A DNA stretch of 5,698 nt from contig CAYUCV010000053.1 in assembly GCA_964443545.1 (NCBI GenBank), forward strand, positions 1 through 5,698. Direction: 5' to 3'. The position numbers and the translations under genes are program-made. Each line of letters begins with the position of its first letter. The stretch's first letter is position 1. Of this stretch, positions 1 through 5,077 are shown one piece after another. Below the pieces are notes generated by a model that saw only the letters and a program-made list of their open reading frames with translations, searched no databases and was not told the origin of the DNA. This DNA is from JBAZKV01 sp964443545. GTDB lineage: Bacteria; Margulisbacteria; WOR-1; JAKLHX01; JBAZKV01.

Positions 1-511
1 TGTCCCTTCTTACCTCCGAGGCCATGTCAAGGGGAGAATAATCAAAATAGCCGCCTACATCATGGGGCACGGAGGTTATATTGCCGTTGTCCTTTTTAAG
101 CAAAAAGAACTCGATCTCGGGGCCGGTGTTAAAAATGTAGCCGGCTTTTTTTGCCTCCGCGAGGTTCCTTTTTAAAATGCCCCTCGGGTCCCCTTCAAAG
201 GGCTCTCCGTCAGGAGTATAGATGTCGCAGATAAAGCGGGCAACTCTTTTTTCGTGCGTTTTCCAGGGAATGACCCTGTAAGTGGAGATGTCCGGCTGAA
301 GGAACATGTCGCTTTCGGAAATGCGGGCAAAACCTTCTATGGAAGAGCCGTCAAACCAGGTCCCCTTGTCAAGACAGTCCTCAAGCCTTTCCACCGGGAT
401 AGAAACGCTCTTTATGGTGCCCAGGATATCCGTGAACTGCAATTGAACGAATTTAACTCCGTCGCTCTTGGCCTTGGACAGAATATCCTTTTTTGCCGAA
501 CTTAAAGACAT
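1..511 (-). CDS. glnA: Glutamine synthetase type I, N-terminal 170 residues (partial)
   Basis: Encodes the start of type I glutamine synthetase, the cytoplasmic dodecamer that makes glutamine from glutamate, ammonia and ATP. The reading frame is open from the ATG at 511 to the window edge and gives 170 residues; the rest of the gene lies to the left. Visible family blocks are LQFTDILGTIK (residues 24-34) and DGSSIEGF (54-61) in the beta-Grasp domain, VARFICDIY (90-98), EGDPRG (106-111), GPEIEFF (130-136), which carries the first metal/substrate Glu of the catalytic domain, and GYFDYSPLD (154-162). The start is supported by an AAGGAGA ribosome-binding site five bases upstream. The N-terminus resembles the GSI-alpha class of Bacillus; Arg63 aligns with Bacillus Arg62, a residue known to be needed for glutamine feedback inhibition. 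Subclass and adenylylation site cannot be judged because the C-terminus is missing. It appears to be transcribed from its own promoter rather than with purF. Confidence 0.97.
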   Translation of the reverse strand, partial: MSLSSAKKDILSKAKSDGVKFVQLQFTDILGTIKSVSIPVERLEDCLDKGTWFDGSSIEGFARISESDMFLQPDISTYRVIPWKTHEKRVARFICDIYTPDGEPFEGDPRGILKRNLAEAKKAGYIFNTGPEIEFFLLKKDNGNITSVPHDVGGYFDYSPLDMASEVRRD

Positions 512-516
512 TGGCT

Positions 517-523
517 TCTCCTT
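517..523 (-). promoter_or_regulatory. Ribosome-binding site of glnA
   Basis: AAGGAGA on the minus strand, five bases before the ATG at 509-511. It is a near-perfect Shine-Dalgarno sequence, the strongest in the window, and fixes the glnA start codon. Confidence 0.85.
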
Positions 524-542
524 TTCCTTATTTAATTAGATA

Positions 543-571
543 ATTCTAACAAATGGCAGTGGCTTTTACAA
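543..571 (-). promoter_or_regulatory. Predicted sigma-70-type promoter of glnA
   Basis: On the minus strand a TTGTAA -35 box (566-571) and a TAGAAT -10 box (543-548) are separated by exactly 17 bases. The -10 box is preceded by TG one base upstream (extended -10). Transcription would start near 536, giving a leader of about 25 bases that holds just the Shine-Dalgarno site and leaves no room for a riboswitch. No sigma-54 (GG-N10-GC) promoter was seen. The promoter lies between the inverted repeat at 598-659 and glnA, so glnA can be transcribed independently of purF. This is a pattern-based prediction. Confidence 0.55.
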
Positions 572-597
572 TGGAATAAACCCCTCACTGATCTAGA

Positions 598-659
598 CCC
601 GACACTAAAGTGTCGGCTCCATTGGGAAGCAAAACCGGAGCCGAACCTTTAGATTCGGG
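598..659. repeat. REP-doublet-like (BIME/REPIN-like) inverted repeat between purF and glnA
   Basis: Two 23-base arms (598-620 and 637-659) are inverted copies with four differences, separated by a 16-base spacer. Read outward from the spacer, each arm is GGAG followed by a small palindrome: CCGACACTTTAGTGTCGG on the minus strand (599-616) and CCGAACCTTTAGATTCGG on the plus strand (641-658). Each palindrome folds on itself around a TT loop; the first is perfect (8 bp stem), the second has one C-A mismatch. One of the differences between arms is a paired change (C-G in one hairpin, A-T in the other), suggesting that the small hairpin is what is conserved. A short tetranucleotide plus hairpin, duplicated in inverted orientation, is the known layout of REP doublets mobilised by RAYT (TnpA-REP) transposases. 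It begins 12 bases after the purF stop. TCTAG occurs on both sides (592-596 and 671-675). There is no U-tract, so it is not a standard terminator, though it could stabilise the purF mRNA 3' end. Membership in a genome-wide family is inferred. Confidence 0.7.
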
Positions 660-671
660 AAATATGGTGTT

Positions 672-2045
672 CTAGCAAGGATACTTTAAATTAAGGCAGC
701 CCTGGCAGAGGGGGTTCTTTGGGATGCCCACAGCTTTTAATAGCCCTTCAAGACTGAGATAACCGAGCGAATCGGCCCCCAAGAACTTTCTGATCTCTTC
801 TACCGAGTAATTGGCCGCTATCAGCTGGTCCCTGCTGGCGGTGTCAACTCCAAAGCTGCAGGTCCCGATTATAGGAGGGCTGGCCACCCTCATGTGTACC
901 TTTTTTGCCCCTGCTTTCTTCAACATTTTAACTATCTGCCTGCTGGTGGTCCCCCTCACTATGGAATCGTCCACCAGGATTATGTCTTTCCCTTTGATGA
1001 CGGCCTTTATCGGGTTGAGCTTTAGTTTTACCCCCAGTTCCCTTATGTCCTGTGTCGGCTGTATAAAGGTCCTTCCCACATACCTGTTCTTTACAAGCAC
1101 ATCGCTGAATGGGATCTTTGACTTTGAAGCGTATCCTATGGCTGCAGGAGTTCCTGAGTCCGGCACGGACACAACATAGTCGGCCTTTACGGGATGCTCC
1201 TTTGCCAGGATGCGGCCCATGTCTATCCTGGCGTGATAGAGGTTGCGCTTGTCCATGACGCTGTCGGGCCTGGCAATGTAGATGAATTCAAAGATGCACA
1301 GCGCAGGCCTTGCCTTTGAATACATGAAAGAGCGGATACCTTTTTTGTCTATGACCGCGATCTCTCCGGGTTTTACCTGCCTGACAGACTTTGCACCCAG
1401 GATGTCAAGTCCGCAGGTCTCGGATGATATTACATAACTGTTGTCAAAATGCCCAATAGAAAGGGGCCTGATGCCGTTGGGATCGCGCACGGCATAGAGC
1501 CGGTCCTTGGTCATGATGCCCAGAGAGAACGCTCCCTCAAGCTTGCACAGCACCGAGCTTAGCGCAGAGGTGAGGTCCTTTTCTTTTGCAAATACCAGCA
1601 GAGCCCCTATTATCTCTGAATCGTTGTTGCCCTTAAAAGCATATCCTTTTGAGCGGATCTCCCTGCGCAGTTCTTCGGTATTGGTCAGGTTGCCGTTGTG
1701 AGCTATGGCCACTGTGCCGTAAGGAGTGTTAATTATTATCGGTTGGGCGTTGGTTATATCGCTGGTGCCGCTGGTGGAATACCTTACATGGCCGAGCCCG
1801 ATGTGGCCTTTAAGCCCTTCAAAAGACTTTTCCTTGGCAAAAACGACATTAACAAGCCCCATGTCGATATAGCTTCTGAAGTTTTCGCCGTTGGAGGTGA
1901 CTATTCCGGCGCTTTCCTGTCCGCGGTGCTGGAGGGCATAAAGGCCAAAATAGATATGTTTTGCAACATCCCTTTTGTCGAGGCAGAAGATGCCAAAAAT
2001 GCCGCACTTATCGTTCAATTTTTTGCGCGGGAAATTGAAGTTCAC
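672..2045 (-). CDS. purF: Amidophosphoribosyltransferase (PurF), Fe-S type
   Basis: Catalyses the committed step of purine synthesis in the cytoplasm: PRPP plus glutamine gives 5-phosphoribosylamine. It is full length at 457 residues. An N-terminal class II glutamine amidotransferase domain begins at Cys14 (CGIFGIF), the catalytic nucleophile, so residues 1-13 would be a cleaved propeptide as in Bacillus. RYST (88-91), HNGNL (116-120) and NDSE (141-144) are further glutaminase motifs. The C-terminal phosphoribosyltransferase domain has the PRPP loop IILVDDSIVRGTT (355-367) and a flexible loop around 319-332. Cys250, Cys396, Cys447 and Cys450 match the four ligands of the oxygen-sensitive [4Fe-4S] cluster of the Bacillus-type enzyme. 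The start is GTG at 2045, only 9 bases after the nfnB stop; AAAAGGG about 12 bases upstream is a distant ribosome-binding site, so translational coupling is likely. A TTG at codon 10 is a weaker alternative. The stop is TAG at 672-674. Confidence 0.97.
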   Translation of the reverse strand: MNFNFPRKKLNDKCGIFGIFCLDKRDVAKHIYFGLYALQHRGQESAGIVTSNGENFRSYIDMGLVNVVFAKEKSFEGLKGHIGLGHVRYSTSGTSDITNAQPIIINTPYGTVAIAHNGNLTNTEELRREIRSKGYAFKGNNDSEIIGALLVFAKEKDLTSALSSVLCKLEGAFSLGIMTKDRLYAVRDPNGIRPLSIGHFDNSYVISSETCGLDILGAKSVRQVKPGEIAVIDKKGIRSFMYSKARPALCIFEFIYIARPDSVMDKRNLYHARIDMGRILAKEHPVKADYVVSVPDSGTPAAIGYASKSKIPFSDVLVKNRYVGRTFIQPTQDIRELGVKLKLNPIKAVIKGKDIILVDDSIVRGTTSRQIVKMLKKAGAKKVHMRVASPPIIGTCSFGVDTASRDQLIAANYSVEEIRKFLGADSLGYLSLEGLLKAVGIPKNPLCQGCLNLKYPC

Positions 2046-2054
2046 GGTTAAATT

Positions 2055-3389
2055 TTACCCTTTTCTAAGATAATCGTCAATCGCGCGGGCGGCTTTTTTC
2101 CCCGCTCCCATGGCAGAGATGACGGTGGCGGCCCCGGTAACGATGTCGCCTCCCGCAAATACGCCCTTCATCGAGGTCTGTCCCGTAGACTGGTCTGCTA
2201 TTATTCCTCCCCACTTTTCCGTCTTTAGCTGAGGGGTTGCTTTTGACAGAAGAGGATTTGGGCTCTGCCCGATGGCAATTATCACAGTATCGGCATCGAT
2301 AAGGAATTCGGAGCCTTTAACGGGGACAGGCCTTCTTCTGCCCGAGGCATCCGGATCTCCCAGTTCCATAGCAAGACACTCCAGTTGTTTTACCCAGGAG
2401 GAAGTGTCCCCTATTATCCTAACGGGTGCGGTAAGCAGTTTGAACTCTATGCCCTCTTCCTGCGCCCGGATGATCTCCTCTGCCCTTGCGGGCATTTCTG
2501 TTCTTGATCTTCTATATACTATCGTGACTTTTTCCGCCCCGAGCCTCAGGCTGACCCTGGCCGCGTCCATTGCCACATTGCCTGCTCCCACCACGGCAAC
2601 TTTTTTCCCTATCTTCACGGGCGTCATCTGCTGCGGGAACTCATAGGCCTTCATCAGGTTGACCCTAACAAGGAATTCGTTGGCGCTGTAAACGCCCATC
2701 AAGTTCTCTCCCGGAATGTTAAGGAATTGCGGCAGTCCGGCGCCGCTGCCTATGAATACAGCTTTATATCCCCTGGAAAACAGGTCTTCTATTCCCAGAA
2801 TGCCCCCTATAAGCATGCTTGTCTTAAGTTCAACACCCAGGGACCTAATATAGTCCACTTCTTCCCTTACTATGGCTTTTGGCAGCCTGAACTCGGGTAT
2901 CCCATACGAAAGAACGCCACCCGCCTCATGAAGCGACTCGAACAGCACTACCTGATACCCCATCCTCGCCAGGTCNNNNNNNNNNNNNNNNNNNNNNNNN
3001 NNNNNNNNNNNNNNNNNNNNNNNNNNNNNNNNNNNNNNNNNNNNNNNNNNNNNNNNNNNNNNNNNNNNNNNNNNNTCTTTATCTTTCCTTCCCAGGATGC
3101 ACATTTTTTCGCACTGGTCCTCCTGAGGGCAAACCCGGCCGCACACAGCAGGCAGATTGTTCTTTTCTTTTATCTTTGCAAGAGCCTCAGCCGGCTTGTC
3201 CTGTGTTATAAGTTTTATGAAAGCAGGAATGTCTATCTCTACAGGACACCCGGTCACGCAAAGAGGTTTTTTGCACTGGATGCAGCGCGAAGCCTCTTTC
3301 ATTGCCTGTTCTTTGCTGTACCCCAGGGCGACCTCGGAAAAAGTTTTAACTCTGTCTTTTGCTTTCTGTTCGGGTAATTGCTCTCTCAT
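2055..3389 (-). CDS. nfnB: NfnB/SudA-like FAD and 4Fe-4S subunit of NADH-dependent ferredoxin:NADP+ oxidoreductase (GltD family), interrupted by an assembly gap
   Basis: Large subunit of an Nfn-type electron-bifurcating transhydrogenase (NADH, NADPH, ferredoxin), a GltD/dihydropyrimidine-dehydrogenase-family flavoprotein. Numbering from the ATG at 3389, the N-terminus holds two cysteine sets for [4Fe-4S] clusters: Cys36, 39, 44, 48 and Cys83, 87, 93, 97; CPQE (87-90) carries a Glu, and a Glu ligand is known in Nfn structures. After the gap come GGVLSYGIPEFRLPK, the NADPH-binding GAGNVAMDAAR, YRRSRTEMPAR, and a C-terminal FAD motif GVFAGGDIVTGAATVISAMG. The 100-N gap removes the first FAD dinucleotide-binding GxGxxG. 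The ATG overlaps the nfnA TGA as ATGA, which favours this start; a GTG at 3407 in the same frame would add six residues. Automatic annotation often calls this protein glutamate synthase small subunit (gltA/gltD); no large GltB-type subunit is in view and the adjacent nfnA favours Nfn or sulfide dehydrogenase. Confidence 0.9.
   Translation of the reverse strand: MREQLPEQKAKDRVKTFSEVALGYSKEQAMKEASRCIQCKKPLCVTGCPVEIDIPAFIKLITQDKPAEALAKIKEKNNLPAVCGRVCPQEDQCEKMCILGRKDKXXXXXXXXXXXXXXXXXXXXXXXXXXXXXXXXXXDLARMGYQVVLFESLHEAGGVLSYGIPEFRLPKAIVREEVDYIRSLGVELKTSMLIGGILGIEDLFSRGYKAVFIGSGAGLPQFLNIPGENLMGVYSANEFLVRVNLMKAYEFPQQMTPVKIGKKVAVVGAGNVAMDAARVSLRLGAEKVTIVYRRSRTEMPARAEEIIRAQEEGIEFKLLTAPVRIIGDTSSWVKQLECLAMELGDPDASGRRRPVPVKGSEFLIDADTVIIAIGQSPNPLLSKATPQLKTEKWGGIIADQSTGQTSMKGVFAGGDIVTGAATVISAMGAGKKAARAIDDYLRKG
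2976..3075. other. Assembly gap of 100 N inside nfnB
   Basis: Exactly 100 N, the conventional placeholder for a scaffold gap of unknown size. The nfnB frame continues on both sides as written, but the family normally has roughly 47 residues between the RKDK and DLARMGY flanks while 100 bases supply only 33, so the true gap is probably nearer 140 bases. Confidence 0.9.
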
Positions 3390-4213
3390 TTGGTATCCAG
3401 TCTGCACTTATGAAGGGACCTTTTTTCTTCGTCCAGATAGATCCTTTGTCTCATCATGAGTTCGTCAAAGTCCACCAGGTGGGCGTCAAACTCCGGCCCG
3501 TCCACACAGGCGAATTTTATCTTTCCTCCCACGGTGACCCTGCACACGCCGCACATTCCGGTGGCATCAAGCATTATAGGGTTGAGGCTTGCCATTGTTT
3601 TTATGCCGTGCGGCCTTGTCACATCCGCTATCACCTTCATCATTATCGTGGGGCCCACTACGGAAACAAGATCGATCTTTTTACTGGCTATCAGTTCTTT
3701 CAAAATGTCCGAGACAAAACCCTTTTTGCCGTAGGAGCCATCATCCGTTGCGACAAGTGTCTCATCGCTGACTGAGCGGATCTTGTCCTCAAGAAGAATA
3801 AGCTCTTTTGTCCTTGCCCCAAGAATTGACATAACATAGTTGCCGGCTTCCTTGAATGCTTTTGTAACAGGAAGTATCTCCGGGATTCCCACTCCTCCCC
3901 CGATGGTTACCACAGTACCCAGTTTTCCTATATGGGCAGGGGTGCCCAGAGGACAGAGAAAGTCCGATATGACTCCGCCTTTTTTGAGCTGTCCCAGCAG
4001 CGTTGTAGTTGCGCCAGCCTCCTGAAAAATGATCGTAATAAGACCGCTATCCTTGTCAGCTTCGGCTATGGTAAGAGGGATCCTTTCGCCTTTTTCGTCT
4101 ATCTTGATAACACAGAATTGTCCCGGTTTGGCCGCCCTGGCAGCATCAAGATCTTTTACTTTTATCAGTTTGATGGCAGGGGCAAGGGTTTTTGCTTCTT
4201 CTATGGTGTGCAT
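3386..4213 (-). CDS. nfnA: NfnA/SudB-like FAD and 2Fe-2S subunit of NADH-dependent ferredoxin:NADP+ oxidoreductase
   Basis: Small subunit partnering the NfnB-like protein; by family knowledge it binds NAD(H), one FAD and one [2Fe-2S] cluster, and in sulfide dehydrogenase nomenclature is SudB (also likened to PyrK). The product is 275 residues, normal for the family. The N-terminal FAD domain has KPGQF (29-33) and RIPLTIA (44-50). The NAD-binding Rossmann-like domain has IGGGVGIPE (104-112) and LGARTKELI (131-139), then DDGSYGKKG (157-165). The C-terminal cluster block has Asp216, Cys221, Cys224 and Cys236 (DATGMCGVC then FACVDGPEFD); three Cys plus an Asp is the unusual ligand set known for Nfn. 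The ATG at 4213 gives the usual family N-terminus (M-x-x-I-E-E-A-K-x-L-A-P), so the gene seems complete although its ribosome-binding site lies in the adjacent gap. Its TGA overlaps the nfnB ATG, pointing to coupled, equimolar translation. Confidence 0.93.
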   Translation of the reverse strand: MHTIEEAKTLAPAIKLIKVKDLDAARAAKPGQFCVIKIDEKGERIPLTIAEADKDSGLITIIFQEAGATTTLLGQLKKGGVISDFLCPLGTPAHIGKLGTVVTIGGGVGIPEILPVTKAFKEAGNYVMSILGARTKELILLEDKIRSVSDETLVATDDGSYGKKGFVSDILKELIASKKIDLVSVVGPTIMMKVIADVTRPHGIKTMASLNPIMLDATGMCGVCRVTVGGKIKFACVDGPEFDAHLVDFDELMMRQRIYLDEEKRSLHKCRLDTK

Positions 4214-4215
4214 GG

Positions 4216-4315
4216 NNNNNNNNNNNNNNNNNNNNNNNNNNNNNNNNNNNNNNNNNNNNNNNNNNNNNNNNNNNNNNNNNNNNNNNNNNNNNNNNNNNNN
4301 NNNNNNNNNNNNNNN
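4216..4315. other. Assembly gap of 100 N between pdxJ and nfnA
   Basis: Exactly 100 N, a scaffold placeholder. It hides the last few codons and stop of pdxJ and the ribosome-binding site of nfnA. The true length is unknown, so a small extra gene or a regulatory site here cannot be excluded. Confidence 0.9.
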
Positions 4316-5034
4316 ATCGCTTTCTTCATTCTTTTTACTGCCGAGGAAAGGCCGCAGAACAGGGCGTCAGTAATAATGCTGTAGCCGATGTTAAGTTCTT
4401 CTACTCCCGGGATCCTTGCGATACTTCCTGCATTTTCCAAAGTAAGCCCGTGCCCCGCATTGACCCGGAGCCCCAGCTCTTTTGCATAGCTGACCGCGTT
4501 AACAATTGTTTTGAATTTTGAATTTTGAATTTGTTTAGGATTTAGAGTTTTGGATTTAGAATTTGCGTATTCCCCCGTGTGTATCTCTACAAAACAGGCT
4601 CCCGTCCTTGCCGCCGCCGATATCTGAAGCGGGTCCGGGTCAACGAAAAGGCTTACCATTATCCCCTTTGACTGCAGTTTTTCGCAGTATTCAAGAAGCC
4701 GTTTTATCTGTTTAGAAACCTCGAGCCCGCCCTCGGTAGTGACCTCCCGCCTTTTTTCCGGAACAAGAGTGACAATGTCTGGATTGACCTTCAGAGCGAT
4801 CGCGAGCATCTCTTTGGTAGGCGCCATTTCCATGTCAAAGCGCCTGACGGCTTTTCTTATGAGGAAGACATCCTTGTCCTGGATGTGGCGCCGGTCTTCT
4901 CTAAGATGGGCAACTATCCCGTCTGCCCCCGCTCTTATGCAGGTCTTTGCGGCTTCTACCGGCGAGGGAAAAACCTCAAGTCTTGCCTGGCGGAGCGTGG
5001 CTATATGATCGATGTTAACCCCGAGCTTTGGCAT
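4316..5034 (-). CDS. pdxJ: Pyridoxine 5'-phosphate synthase (PdxJ), 3' end in assembly gap
   Basis: Cytoplasmic TIM-barrel enzyme of the DXP-dependent vitamin B6 pathway, condensing 1-deoxy-D-xylulose 5-phosphate with 3-amino-2-oxopropyl phosphate. About 240 residues are visible and end at MKKA, where family members normally stop within a few residues, so the true stop lies in the gap and the read-through to 4201 is not real. Recognisable motifs are GVNIDHIATLRQAR (5-18), HLREDRRHI (43-51) with catalytic His43, Glu69 in MEMAPT, VPEKRREVTTEGG (91-103), EIHTGEYA (150-157) and VNAGHG (191-196) with catalytic His195. LNIGYSII (214-221) has Tyr218 where the family usually has a phosphate-binding His. 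Residues 158-176 are a low-complexity Asn/Ser/Lys stretch encoded by an AT-rich repeat. The ATG at 5034 matches the family N-terminus; an in-frame start at 5058 adds eight residues with no homology. No Shine-Dalgarno is seen upstream. Confidence 0.95.
4509..4565. repeat. AT-rich degenerate heptamer repeat (TTTNGRA) embedded in frame in pdxJ
   Basis: Plus-strand reading gives three perfect TTTTGAA units (4509-4529), a TTTG spacer (4530-4533), then TTTAGGA, TTTAGAG, TTTTGGA, TTTAGAA (4534-4561) and a closing TTTG (4562-4565). The 57 bases are 19 codons and read on the minus strand without a stop as a Lys/Asn/Ser-rich segment (pdxJ residues about 158-176), although other frames contain TAA. The base composition is sharply more AT-rich than the surrounding gene. 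Heptamer tracts of this TTTAGGA/TTTTGAA kind are familiar as intergenic dispersed repeats in various uncultured bacterial genomes; that this copy belongs to such a family is inferred. Confidence 0.75.
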
Positions 5035-5040
5035 AAAACC

Positions 5041-5049
5041 AGTATAACA
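5041..5049 (-). promoter_or_regulatory. Possible extended -10 promoter of pdxJ (leaderless)
   Basis: On the minus strand TGTTATACT is an extended -10 element (TGn plus TATACT, five of six matches to TATAAT). It is followed by six bases (GGTTTT) and then the pdxJ ATG, so the start site would fall on or next to the ATG and the mRNA would be leaderless. This agrees with the lack of a Shine-Dalgarno before pdxJ. No convincing -35 box is seen 17 bases upstream. AT-rich matches arise by chance, so this is tentative. Confidence 0.35.
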
Positions 5050-5077
5050 CAGGAGCAATTTGTGATGGACGGGGGCT

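Noticed and set aside
512..597. Riboswitch or glutamine-sensing RNA ahead of glnA
   Set aside because: The predicted promoter leaves a leader of only about 25 bases, occupied by the Shine-Dalgarno, and no conserved aptamer pattern is visible.
598..659. Inverted repeat as a Rho-independent terminator of purF
   Set aside because: On the minus strand neither the large stem nor the small hairpins are followed by a U-rich tract, and the two-unit GGAG-hairpin design fits a REP doublet better. An effect on mRNA stability remains possible.
2727..3775. Long plus-strand frames opposite nfnB and nfnA
   Set aside because: They are antisense shadows of well-conserved genes, one runs through the N gap, and none has a family motif.
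4201..4215. Extension of pdxJ through the gap to a stop near 4201
   Set aside because: The extra Pro-Cys-Thr-Pro tail overlaps the nfnA start and depends on the N count; PdxJ normally ends soon after the MKKA segment, so its stop should be inside the gap.
4509..4565. Heptamer array as a CRISPR or as a phase-variable repeat causing frameshifts
   Set aside because: Units are only 7 bases without spacers, so not CRISPR. Only three units are perfect and the PdxJ frame resumes correctly on both sides, so there is no sign of an off state.
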